This document shows, piece after piece, positions 16,692 through 25,131 of a stretch of 64,000 nt of DNA. The translations under genes were made by a program, and so were the position numbers. Under the pieces are notes generated by a model. That model ran no database searches. It had not been told where the DNA came from and worked only from the letters and a program-made list of their open reading frames with translations. The stretch's first letter is position 1, and every line of letters begins with the position of its first letter. Where the stretch lies: NCBI GenBank assembly GCA_020636325.1, contig JACJYC010000004.1, forward strand, positions 310,001 through 374,000, written 5' to 3'. The stretch is from Lewinellaceae bacterium (GTDB taxonomy: Bacteria > Bacteroidota > Bacteroidia > Chitinophagales > Saprospiraceae).

Positions 16692-17786
16692 ATGAAAATG
16701 AAATTAGGATATTTATTTATGTTCATATCAGCCCTATTGATATGCAGTTGCAAAAAAGAGGTGATTGTAGAGATCGAAAAAAAATACAGCTGGGAGCCAA
16801 GCCCCATGTTTTTGTATGAAAAAAAGATACAGACGACCAGTTTTGCAAATGACGAGGTCATGTACTCATTGGGGATCAATACCTTTTCTACGATCCGGGC
16901 CAATCCGGATAATCCAGATGAATTAGCAGCCGTTCATTCGCATCTTTATTTCAACTATCCAATTGAGCGCAAAATGCCCTTGAGTGCTGAAATTTTAGTC
17001 GGCATGGAAACAACCTCCCTCGGTTTTTATTCCACCAGGTTTCCGTTTCCGGACGGTGGTGTCAATTTTTCAATGAAATCAATTGATCCGCTGTTTGCAT
17101 CATTTTATACGCCTTATTATTCTTTAGGTACCTGTTTCGGCCTGAATGAATTGAATCAATGTCTGGTTCCTTATCATATTTATGACACAACTTATGCCGC
17201 TTCAAATACCATCAAGTACGAGCCCAGCTTTTATTTTTTCAATCTGATATCGGGCTTTCCCAATCTGCTCGTAGAACGTGTAGATACCTTATCGTGTGTC
17301 AAGATCAATAAAGAGGATAACTGGGGCGGCGTGATAGCCATTAATGCCGTAGGTAAGAATTTTTTTGTAACATGCTCCAATAAAACAGTAAGGATAAATG
17401 ATGAAGCCGTTCCGGAAATGTCCTTTGATGGAATTTTATATAGGATATTTGAATACAACAATGTCCTTTACGGGCTATCCATCAATAATCTTTTCAGGTC
17501 GTCCGATAACGGCTTGAACTGGATTTCCGTTCAAACAATTGACCCTGATCTTGTAAATTTAAATTTTCAGACAATTGACGGTAAACTGACCGGTTTTTTC
17601 AAGAGCCAATTATTTTACTTCGACCTCACACCTGAGGGATTTATTGCCGTTCAGGAAATGCTGAATGATGGCATCGAGGATGATGAGATCACTTCCATTA
17701 CACAATTTAGGGACAGGGTATTTGTAACCACTTTTTCCGGAGTATTCGAAAAAAACCTGGAAGATTTCTTTACTTTCAAGGAATAA
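16692..17786 (+). CDS. AT-rich lipoprotein of unknown function
   Basis: A 364-residue predicted lipoprotein. The signal MKMKLGYLFMFISALLICSC ends in the lipobox LICSC, placing the lipidated Cys at residue 20. The rest is beta-rich; one Asp-box-like word (SSDNGLNWISV) appears near residue 275, hinting at a propeller fold, but repeats are too weak to be sure. I do not recognise the family. Its base composition is clearly more AT-rich than its neighbours (frequent AAT, TTT and ATT codons), suggesting a different history, perhaps recent acquisition. It stands alone, with about 165 bases of spacer on the 5' side that show nothing else. Confidence 0.85.
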   Translation: MKMKLGYLFMFISALLICSCKKEVIVEIEKKYSWEPSPMFLYEKKIQTTSFANDEVMYSLGINTFSTIRANPDNPDELAAVHSHLYFNYPIERKMPLSAEILVGMETTSLGFYSTRFPFPDGGVNFSMKSIDPLFASFYTPYYSLGTCFGLNELNQCLVPYHIYDTTYAASNTIKYEPSFYFFNLISGFPNLLVERVDTLSCVKINKEDNWGGVIAINAVGKNFFVTCSNKTVRINDEAVPEMSFDGILYRIFEYNNVLYGLSINNLFRSSDNGLNWISVQTIDPDLVNLNFQTIDGKLTGFFKSQLFYFDLTPEGFIAVQEMLNDGIEDDEITSITQFRDRVFVTTFSGVFEKNLEDFFTFKE

Positions 17787-17939
17787 GCGCCGCCAGGTAT
17801 TGGTGTTTTTTACTCCCGCAGTAACAGGTTCCTATCTTCGGGCAGGCGGCAATCATGGATAGGAAATATTGCCGTAAAGAAACGGATCACGATATCCAAA
17901 GAAACCCTATTTTCACCCCGGATTTCACTATCGAAATTC

Positions 17940-18698
17940 ATGCAACCCACTATGCAGAAAACCATTCTTTTTTTATCCCTCCTGGCAGCGGTCTTTATCC
18001 TGCATGCCTGCAACAATTCAAGTACATCGGACGCGGAAGCCAATGCCTGGATAACAGCTGACCAGGAAGGACATATGACCTTGCTGGGCAAACCGGTCGC
18101 TACCCTGGAAGATCTTCAGGCGGCCTTGTACGATACGATCTCCCGAATGGACCCGTTGCCGGATTCCATCCCGGTTTATTTCAAGGGCGAAGTGCTGATG
18201 GGCATGCGGGGCGAAATCCGGACCATTATCGCCGAATCCCTGGCCAGGGCTGATGCGCGCAAGGCCTGCGAGGCTGTCATCCATGGATTTTACACGTGGT
18301 ACGGACCTTTCGCGGAAACAACCGAAATTGATTTCGTGGATGACGCCGGAGCCCATCTCAAGCTCGATACCCTGAAGCTCGACGCCTATCTGGGTAAATT
18401 CAAAGCCACAGGGTTTGTGGGCGAAGCTTTCATGCAAGGACAAAAAGCCTTTTACCGGAATTGCGAAAAATTGTGGCAGAACGAACCAAAGGACGAGCCG
18501 CCTTCCTGCCTGGACGCCGACCCCTATTTTTGCGCGCAGGACTGGGACCTGGCGTCCTGGACCAAAGCGCCGGTCACCGTCGACCTGTCAGGCGAGGAGG
18601 CATCCGCCGCTATGGAGGCGGATACCCGGGTGCACCATTTCAACCTGGTGAAGGAAAATGGAAAATGGGTGATCTCGAAACTGGGATGTGATATGTGA
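17940..18698 (+). CDS. Lipoprotein with ExbD-like and DUF3828-like parts
   Basis: A ~250-residue lipoprotein; the signal ends in ILHAC. ATG 17940 and ATG 17952 are both possible, and the latter gives the more typical MQKT start. Residues ~35-85 (TLEDLQAALYDTISRM, PVYFKGEVLMGMRGEI) resemble the periplasmic part of ExbD-type proteins. The C-terminal half (FYTWYGPF, FYRNCEKLWQNEP, then DADPYFCAQDWD and HHFNLVKENGKWVISKLGC) resembles the DUF3828 family. The two-part reading comes from memory of these families and is moderately sure. No catalytic role can be given. It converges with the adenylate cyclase gene, leaving only 9 bases between the stop codons. Confidence 0.8.
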   Translation: MQPTMQKTILFLSLLAAVFILHACNNSSTSDAEANAWITADQEGHMTLLGKPVATLEDLQAALYDTISRMDPLPDSIPVYFKGEVLMGMRGEIRTIIAESLARADARKACEAVIHGFYTWYGPFAETTEIDFVDDAGAHLKLDTLKLDAYLGKFKATGFVGEAFMQGQKAFYRNCEKLWQNEPKDEPPSCLDADPYFCAQDWDLASWTKAPVTVDLSGEEASAAMEADTRVHHFNLVKENGKWVISKLGCDM

Positions 18699-18707
18699 AC
18701 CGGGTGA

Positions 18708-20225
18708 TCAATATACCAGTTCCCTGAATTCCGATTTCGGTTTTACAAAATACATACCGATCTCCCCGCGGTTCTTGATCGGGATGTTCCCGCGTTCCTC
18801 TACTTCGAAATGATCACGGACCAGCTCGTAGGTGGTTTCTGAGATGTTGACCTGCCAGGCCTTGCCGTTGGTTTCCAGGCGGGAGGCGACATTGACGGTA
18901 TCGCCCCAGATGTCATAGGCGAATTTGCGGGAGCCCACCACACCGGCCACCAGCGGCCCGGTATGGATGCCGATCCGGGCTTCGAACCAGGGTTGGCGGC
19001 GCTTTTCCCGGTCTTTTTTCAATTGGGCCAGCAGATCCTGTATTTCCAGGGCGGCCAGGACCACATCCCGGGGTTTGCTGCCCTCCACATCCGGCAGACC
19101 GCCGACGCACATGTATGCGTCGCCGATGGTTTTGATCTTTTCGATCTGGTATTTGTCGATGATCTCGTCGAAGGCTTTGAAGTAGTAGTCCAATTCGGCT
19201 ACCAATTGCTCGGGCGGGAGGTCTTTGGCGATGGCGCTGAAATCCTGGAAATCGGTAAACATGACGGTAGCTTTCTCGTAGCGGCGGGCCTGGGTGGCGC
19301 CGTTCTCCTTCAGCTCATCCGCTACCATAGCCGGGAGGATGTTCAGCAACAGCATATCCGAGCGTTCGCGTTCCTCGACCAGCGCCTCGTTCTTGGCGTT
19401 GAGGGCGATATTGTATTTTTTGATCTCGGAATACCGGATAAAGGCGCCGATGGCCAGGAGGGTGAGTACGGCGGCTATGGCGATAAAGAAATTGCGCTGG
19501 CTGGACTGCAGCCGGATCTGGTTATTTTGCAGGTTGATCTGGCTTTGCTGCAATTCCACCTGCGTGTTCTTTTCCTTCAGGGCCAGTTCGCTCTTTTCCA
19601 GCTCAAACGCCTCGTGCATCCGGACCATTTCCAGGGAATCCACGTAGTTTTTCTGCATGGCCAGCATTAGTTCCGCCTTCATCTGGGCGGCGTTGAGTGC
19701 ATCCACCCGTTTGCGGAGGTTTTTCTTTTCACTGTCGAGCATGACCACTTTTTCCTCCAGATCCTTGTTGGATTCGGTGGCGACCGCCAGGTTTTCCAGG
19801 GTATTGATCTGTTTGTCGTAGCGGGCATAGGCCTGGGAGTCGTTCTCGGCTTGGGCGATTTCGCGCAGGTGTTTGAGGTTGTCCAGTTGGAGCGCCTTGT
19901 TATCGATGGTCGCTATGAGTTCCAGGCTTTTTTCGAACGCCTTCCGGGCGTTGCGGCGGTTGGCCGACTGTCGTTTGGGCTGTTTGAGCAGCGATTGCCC
20001 TTCCCAGTTGAGCGCCTGGGCCATCAACCCGGTATTTTGGGTGTTTTCCCCCAATTGATAGATCAATCTGGCCTGCTCGATGGCCTTGTCGTATTCGCCC
20101 TGGTCGTGATAGACCTGCCAGTTGCGGATCAGGCTGTTGTTGTCATCGGCGTTCTGGCAAAAGCCGGACAGGGCAGACAAAAGAAAGAAAAGCATAGCCG
20201 GGCAGGCGATCGAACGGGTTTTCAT
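18708..20225 (-). CDS. Membrane-anchored class III adenylate cyclase with helical/TPR sensor region
   Basis: A 505-residue protein. Signal peptide (AMLFFLLSALSGFCQ) leads to a TPR-like helical region (~30-140), a long coiled coil (~150-235), a transmembrane helix (~243-263, FFIAIAAVLTLLAIGAFI) and a C-terminal class III cyclase domain (~315-500). Metal-binding Asp325 (MFTDFQDF) and Asp369 (KTIGDAYM) are present. The purine-specifying pair is Lys365 and Asp438 (YDIWGDTVNVASR), the adenylate rather than guanylate combination, and the transition-state Asn-Arg lie in NVASR. It should make cAMP in the cytoplasm in response to a periplasmic signal. Its promoter must lie in the ~180 bases before the repeat island. 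Confidence 0.93.
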   Translation of the reverse strand: MKTRSIACPAMLFFLLSALSGFCQNADDNNSLIRNWQVYHDQGEYDKAIEQARLIYQLGENTQNTGLMAQALNWEGQSLLKQPKRQSANRRNARKAFEKSLELIATIDNKALQLDNLKHLREIAQAENDSQAYARYDKQINTLENLAVATESNKDLEEKVVMLDSEKKNLRKRVDALNAAQMKAELMLAMQKNYVDSLEMVRMHEAFELEKSELALKEKNTQVELQQSQINLQNNQIRLQSSQRNFFIAIAAVLTLLAIGAFIRYSEIKKYNIALNAKNEALVEERERSDMLLLNILPAMVADELKENGATQARRYEKATVMFTDFQDFSAIAKDLPPEQLVAELDYYFKAFDEIIDKYQIEKIKTIGDAYMCVGGLPDVEGSKPRDVVLAALEIQDLLAQLKKDREKRRQPWFEARIGIHTGPLVAGVVGSRKFAYDIWGDTVNVASRLETNGKAWQVNISETTYELVRDHFEVEERGNIPIKNRGEIGMYFVKPKSEFRELVY

Positions 20226-20406
20226 AGTATGCGGTTAATGGCTTGCAATTTAAGAAGTTTGATCCGGTTGAACGGACCGGTATGCCAAATTTTACGGGTA
20301 TGTGGCGGATTGGTTGCAAATGGTGGGAACGGATTTGAGGGTACGTTGGTACTACCGGACAAAATGAGGAGAGTAGGGGAAGGGGTTGCGTTTGGTCTTT
20401 TGTGAG

Positions 20407-20639
20407 GTGTCAAGCGGCAACTTCCCGTTGCTTCTTGATCAAATGCAAAATGTAAAAGAAAAAATGCGAAATGTAAAAGTGGCGGCCGTTCATTTTTGAA
20501 CGTTCGTTGTGCGGAAATCCGGGAATATCCTGTTTGAATGGACCTCGAACTTTGCAGGCGAGGGTTCCGGCATCAGCAGATGGGCCGTTAAGAAATTGGC
20601 CGGAATGGAGTGGCCGCACAGAATACTGTTTGAGCCTGG
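20407..20639. repeat. Repeat A, copy 1
   Basis: A ~230-base sequence starting near GTCAAGCGGCAACTTCCCGT and ending near AATACTGTTTGAGCC. It contains small internal duplications (AATGCAAAATGTAAAAG and AATGCGAAATGTAAAAG). It recurs at 22608-22842 and, shortened, at 23038-23234 with about 90% identity by eye. Small ORFs in it are translations of the repeat, not genes. Confidence 0.85.
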
Positions 20640-20716
20640 CGTGAGAAATCAAAGGCAAAGCCAGGCAGCCAGGCAATCACAAATAATCAGGCATGAGGTT
20701 TGAGCCAAGCATTTAA

Positions 20717-20835
20717 GGCGAGTTTATTCTGTGCAACGGAATGCAGGGCAATTTTAGGCACAGCTGCGTAGCCGGGCGCCTTTTGTTTACTTTCTTTTGG
20801 GCGCCAAAAGAAAGTAACAAAACTAAAGGCGCCAA
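20717..20835. repeat. Repeat B, copy 1, with long hairpin
   Basis: Begins near GGCGAGTTTATTCTGTGCAA and includes a long palindrome whose arms are ACTTTCTTTTGG and its complement around GCGCC. It recurs at 22917-23030 at the same distance after repeat A, so A and B move or duplicate together. Confidence 0.85.
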
Positions 20836-20870
20836 GCAAAGAAGACATCGGAGTGAATGGATTGCTTTTG

Positions 20871-21085
20871 ATCTTTTGGTTGATAAGTTTTTGATTTTCT
20901 GTTTGTTGCTTCTGGTCTTTGTCCCTTTTTGGCATTGCCCCAAAAGGCACCAAAAACCAAAAACGCTAGGGCAGCAAATAAATGCATTCCATTCGGTCAC
21001 TGCTGTCCCGCCACGCGCAAATTCTTCGTTTAGCCATCGTTGGTTAAAATAGTCGGGCGTCCGGAGAATTTGTTGCTTTGAGGTC
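20871..21085. repeat. Repeat C, copy 1
   Basis: Contains TTTGGTTGATAAG, GTTGCTTCTGGT, the small hairpin TTTTTGGCATTGCCCCAAAA, then CATTCCATTCGGTCACTGCT and GGGCGTCCG. It abuts the truncated 3' end of the IS630-type transposase. Two further copies follow the transposase. Confidence 0.8.
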
Positions 21086-22160
21086 TTGTGTTGAAGAAAA
21101 ATTGCCTCTGCGCAGCAATCGCCTGGTCTTGCTGAACCAGATTTCTATTTGGTTGAGCCATGAGCAGTGCTTTGGGGTGTAAATAAAATAAACCGGGTGC
21201 TGGTCGTCGGCTAGAAAGGCAGTCCTTTTCCTTATTTTGGAGGATACCGGATTTGCCTTTTTGGCCTAAATCAATTTGGGATCAACCAAACTTGCCACCC
21301 ATTTGACCAGGGATGCAGATTGATGGGTATTGAGTTGATCGCAGACAAAAGCCCATTTTTTTTTCATTGGAGTCCGACTCAACCGTTTGGCGGATATGTG
21401 CCAGGAAATCTTCTTCGGTACGCGTCGGCTCAATGGTGGGACTTATAATTCCTCCGTTGACAACATCCCAGTTGGCTGTCAGACATTGAGTTCCGTGCCG
21501 GGTGTATTCAAAAACTCCTGACACCGTTTTTTCCCTGTTGCAGGGGCAAATCCGGTGCAAAATTCCAATGGGCCTGAATGCCCGTTTTTCATCTACGCTC
21601 AGGGTTTTTCTTCCGGCATCCGCCCACTTTTGGGGAGCTGCCAGATAAGCCTCACAGATTCAGGTGCAACCTTGTGCCAATTCTTCGGGCGTGCACTTGG
21701 GATTGAGCCAACCTCTGGTTTTATGGGGTTTGATTTCGCTTTCCTTTTGAAAAGCCGAACCTGGTTCGAGCTGATGCTTTTTACGATTCCCCGTTTAATC
21801 GCCTCATCTGCTATTTTGAGCCAGACGTCCATTCGCTTATCGGACGTTCGCTCACGCTGGATCTTCCAGCGAAATGGCTAAATTTGACAATATTGTTCCG
21901 CACTGAAGGTATAAGATCGACCGCTTCTGTGGCCATCCGCCAGGCATTCCTTTTATTTTTTGGGTCATCCGATGCCGCAAATGGCCATCATCCGGACCGG
22001 ATTCAAGGCCGCAAAAAGCCGATTCAAAACTCAACCACCGTTTTCTCCACCGTTGAACCCGGTCATACTGGACTCCCAAATTCTGCGACACTTGCGTGTT
22101 GGCCAGCCCCTTGCTTTTGGATCTCAATATGATCTGACTTCGACCAGCTTCCGACACACT
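21085..22160 (-). pseudogene. Frameshifted IS630-family transposase
   Basis: Reading the minus strand and switching frame gives an almost complete IS630-type transposase. The N-terminal helix-turn-helix (ILRSKSKGLANTQVSQNLGV, from 22157) is followed by a linker frame (RLIWQLPKSGRMPEEKP). The DDE domain begins with TLSVDEKRAF (first Asp at 21591-21593) and EYTRHGTQCL, PTRTEEDFLAHI. After a shift at a run of nine T (21356-21364, plus strand) comes FVCDQLNTHQSASLVKW (second Asp, 21338-21340), then after further breaks YTPKHCSWLNQIEIWFSKT (Glu, 21143-21145). At least four frame changes exist, so the gene is dead although the catalytic triad is still readable. The ends coincide with repeat C on the 3' side; terminal inverted repeats were not identified. 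Confidence 0.85.
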
Positions 22161-22257
22161 GGATTTTCGTTGGCCCTGGAGCTGTTGTCCGATTTTGTAA
22201 CTTGCTGACTTGTATTTTCAAACTCTTCGGCGTTGGCAAACTTTCTGCGCATTCCTT

Positions 22258-22386
22258 TTTTGAGCGTTCGAATTCCGTGCCACTAGGACAGCAAACTCAT
22301 TCCATTCGGTCACTGCTGTCCGGCCACGCGCGCCGTCTTCATCAAGGGCGTTTTTGGTAGTTGACGGGCGTCCGTAGGGCGTTGCT
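22258..22386. repeat. Repeat C, copy 2 (partial)
   Basis: A shortened copy with TAGGACAGCAAACTCATTCC, GGTCACTGCTGTCCGGCCAC and TTGACGGGCGTCCGTAGG. It joins directly to copy 3. Confidence 0.8.
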
Positions 22387-22607
22387 TTTTTTTTTTGGTT
22401 GATAAGGTTTTGATTTTCTGATTGTTGCTTCTGGTTTTTGTCCCCTTTTTGGCATTGCCCCAAAAAAGGAACCAAAAAAGCGCTAGGACAGCAAACTCAT
22501 CATTCCATTCGGTCACTGCTGTCCGGCCACGCGCACCGTCTTCGTTAAGGGAGTTTTAGGTAGTTGACGGGCGTCCGTAAGGCGTTGCGTTTGGTTTTTT
22601 GTGAGGG
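22387..22607. repeat. Repeat C, copy 3
   Basis: The fullest copy of C: TTTGGTTGATAAGG, GTTGCTTCTGGTTTTTGTCC, the GGCATTGCCCC hairpin, GGTCACTGCTGTCCGGCCAC and GTTGACGGGCGTCCGTAAGG. It leads straight into repeat A copy 2, giving a C-A-B order. Confidence 0.8.
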
Positions 22608-22842
22608 TGTCAAGCAGCAACTTCCCGTTGCCTCTTGACTTGTTGATCAAATGCAAAATGCAAAAGAAAAATGCGAAATGTAAAAGTGGCAGCCGTTCAT
22701 TTTTGGAACGTTCGTTGTGCGGAAATCCGGGAATATCCTGGTTGAATGGACATCGAACACTGCCAGCGCGGGGTTCCGGCATCAGCAGATGGGCCGTTAA
22801 GAAATTGGCCGGAATGGAGTGGCCGCACAGAATACTGTTTGA
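22608..22842. repeat. Repeat A, copy 2
   Basis: Nearly identical to copy 1 over its whole length. It is followed 75 bases later by repeat B copy 2, as copy 1 is by B copy 1. Confidence 0.85.
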
Positions 22843-22916
22843 GCCCGACCAAAGGACGGGGGCAAAGAAGAGCTGCCAGACTATCCAAAACACCGGGCAA
22901 AAGCTAAAATCTGAAG

Positions 22917-23030
22917 GCGAGTTTATTCTGTGCAACGGAATGCAGGGCAATTTTAGGCACAGATGCGTAGCCGGGGCCTTTTCTTTGGTTACTTTCTTTT
23001 GGGCGCCAAAAGAAAGTGACAAGAACAAAG
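22917..23030. repeat. Repeat B, copy 2, with long hairpin
   Basis: Matches B copy 1, including the ACTTTCTTTTGG/GCGCC palindrome, and is followed at once by a third copy of A. Confidence 0.85.
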
Positions 23031-23037
23031 GCAACGT

Positions 23038-23234
23038 GCGGAATGCAAAATGTAAAAGAAAAAATGCGAAATGTAAAAGTGGCGGCCGTTCATTTTTGGA
23101 ACGTTCGTTGTGCGGAAATCCGGGAATATCCCATTTGAATCGACCTCGAACACGCCCGGCGATGGCCGGGCATCAGCAAATGGGCCGTTGCGACATTGGC
23201 CGGAATGGAGTGGCCCCACAGCATACTGTTTGAG
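23038..23234. repeat. Repeat A, copy 3 (5' shortened)
   Basis: Starts inside the A unit (GCGGAATGCAAAATGTAAAA) and runs to CATACTGTTTGAGCC, with more differences than copies 1 and 2. It ends 69 bases before the symporter start, so that gene's promoter lies in or next to repeat sequence. Confidence 0.85.
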
Positions 23235-23303
23235 CCAAAACAGCCCATAGATGCGAATAAATCGGAAAAACGCTATCTTACCTCCCAAAAACGAACGACC
23301 AAC

Positions 23304-25082
23304 ATGACACTTGCTACACTTGACTGGACCATCATCGGGGCGTATTTCGTCCTGGTTTTGGCCGTAGGGCTGGCTGTATCCCGCAAAGCAGGCGACAGCG
23401 CCCAGGATTTTTTCCTCTCCGGCCGAAACATGGGCTGGCTGCTCCTCGGGGTTTCCATGGTAGCGACCACCTTTTCCGCCGATACGCCCAACCTGGTGAC
23501 CGGCCTGGTCAGGGAAAGCGGGGTGGCCGGCAACTGGGGCTGGTGGGCGTTCCTGCTCACGGGCATGCTCACGGTCTTTGTTTTTGCCAAGCTCTGGCGG
23601 CGGGCCAACGTGATGACGGATATCGAGTTTTACGAACTCCGGTACAGCGGCGGTGCGGCAGCCTTCCTGCGCGGGTTCCGCGCCCTGTACCTGGGCCTGG
23701 TTTTCAACGTCCTCGTCATGGGAACGGTCTCCCTCGCGGCGGTCAAGTTCGGGGGGATCATGCTGGGATGGCCCGGATGGCAAACCCTCCTGATCGCCGG
23801 TTCCATTACGCTGGCCTATAGCGCATTCGGCGGCCTGAAAGCGGTAATTATCACGGATTTTGTGCAGTTCATACTGGCCATGATCGGCTCAATATGGGCA
23901 TGCATTTACCTCCTGGGGCTGGATGAAGTAGGGGGCATCGGCAACCTGCTGACCCATCCGGAGGTCCAGGCGAAATTGTCTATTGTACCTTCACTGAAAG
24001 ATCCCGCCGTTTGGGTGCCGGTATTGCTGGTGCCGCTGGCGGTGCAGTGGTGGGCTTCCTATTACCCGGGCGCTGAACCCGGCGGCGGCGGATACATCGC
24101 TCAGCGGATGTTCTCGGCCAAGAACGAACGGAACGCCGTAGGCGCCACGCTCCTGTTCAATATCGCCCATTACGCGCTGCGCCCCTGGCCCTGGATCCTG
24201 ATCGCCCTGGCGTCGATCGTCGTGTTTCCTGAGGTCAGGGATATCCAGGCGGCTTTTCCGGCTTTGGCGGCAGATAAACTGGGACACGACGCAGCCTACC
24301 CGGCCATGCTCAGCAAATTGCCGGTCGGCCTCAAAGGACTTGTGGCCGCTTCGCTGATCGCCGCATTCATGTCCACGATGTCAACACAGCTGAACCTGGG
24401 CGCATCGTATCTGGTCAACGATTTTTACCAACGTTTCCTCAAGCCCGACGCCAGTCAGAAACAACTGGTCAATGCAGGCCGGTTGTTCACCGTCGTATCC
24501 ATGATCCTGGGTACGGCACTGGGCCTGGCGTTGCAGGATGCAACCACGGCCTTCAACCTGCTGCTCCTGCTGGGCGCCGGAACGGGATTGATCTTCATCC
24601 TGCGCTGGTTCTGGTGGCGGATCAATGCCATGACCGAGATCGTGGCCATGGTCTCTTCCCTGGTCATCGCCGGGTTCATGACCTTCGGTCCGCTGGATCT
24701 GGAAGGCTGGCAAAAGACCGTCATCGGCGCGCTGCTGACCACCGTGGTCTGGATCGTGGCAGCCTTCTTTACGCCGCCGACCACCGACAGCAAGTTGTTT
24801 GATTTTTATAAGCGCATCCGGCCGGCCGGGCCCGGTTGGGAGGTAGTCCGCCGGCGGGCCGCCGACCAAGGCGTGGCGCTGCCGCAAGGCAAAGGTCAGT
24901 TGCCGCTGGAAATCTCCTGCATGCTGATCGGCTGCCTGACCGTGTACAGCGCCCTGTTCAGCACCGGATACTGGATCTACGGCAAAACCGGTACGGCGCT
25001 GATCTTCACCGTATTGACCGCGCTGGGCGGGCTGTTCCTGTTCAGCGTCTGGAATAAACTGAAAACGGATGAGGCCTCGTAG
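23304..25082 (+). CDS. Sodium:solute symporter (SSS family)
   Basis: A 592-residue polytopic membrane protein of the SSS/SLC5 family. Typical parts are AYFVLVLAVGLAVSRKAG, DFFLSGRNMGWLLLGVSMVA, TFSADTPNLVTGLVRESG, GLKAVIITDFVQFILAMIGS (family signature region), and AAFMSTMSTQLNLGASYLVN with the conserved Ser/Thr of the sodium site. I start at ATG 23304; the frame is open back to 23196, but that part is repeat A sequence. The extended C terminus (~480-590) carries extra helices. Its substrate is unknown. The next two genes are glycoside hydrolases, so a sugar is a reasonable guess but not shown. Confidence 0.93.
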   Translation: MTLATLDWTIIGAYFVLVLAVGLAVSRKAGDSAQDFFLSGRNMGWLLLGVSMVATTFSADTPNLVTGLVRESGVAGNWGWWAFLLTGMLTVFVFAKLWRRANVMTDIEFYELRYSGGAAAFLRGFRALYLGLVFNVLVMGTVSLAAVKFGGIMLGWPGWQTLLIAGSITLAYSAFGGLKAVIITDFVQFILAMIGSIWACIYLLGLDEVGGIGNLLTHPEVQAKLSIVPSLKDPAVWVPVLLVPLAVQWWASYYPGAEPGGGGYIAQRMFSAKNERNAVGATLLFNIAHYALRPWPWILIALASIVVFPEVRDIQAAFPALAADKLGHDAAYPAMLSKLPVGLKGLVAASLIAAFMSTMSTQLNLGASYLVNDFYQRFLKPDASQKQLVNAGRLFTVVSMILGTALGLALQDATTAFNLLLLLGAGTGLIFILRWFWWRINAMTEIVAMVSSLVIAGFMTFGPLDLEGWQKTVIGALLTTVVWIVAAFFTPPTTDSKLFDFYKRIRPAGPGWEVVRRRAADQGVALPQGKGQLPLEISCMLIGCLTVYSALFSTGYWIYGKTGTALIFTVLTALGGLFLFSVWNKLKTDEAS

Positions 25083-25131
25083 GCGATAATACCGGGCAGG
25101 CCTCAGCTGAATCAATCCAAAACCAAAAGAA

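Noticed and set aside
20741..21052. Small ORFs with VTFFWAPKES-like text in the repeat island
   Set aside because: The same translated text appears in each copy of repeat B; it reflects the hairpin sequence, not a protein family.
21282..21560. Programmed frameshifting in an active IS630
   Set aside because: At least four separate frame breaks and a truncated 3' end point to a decayed copy rather than a single programmed shift.
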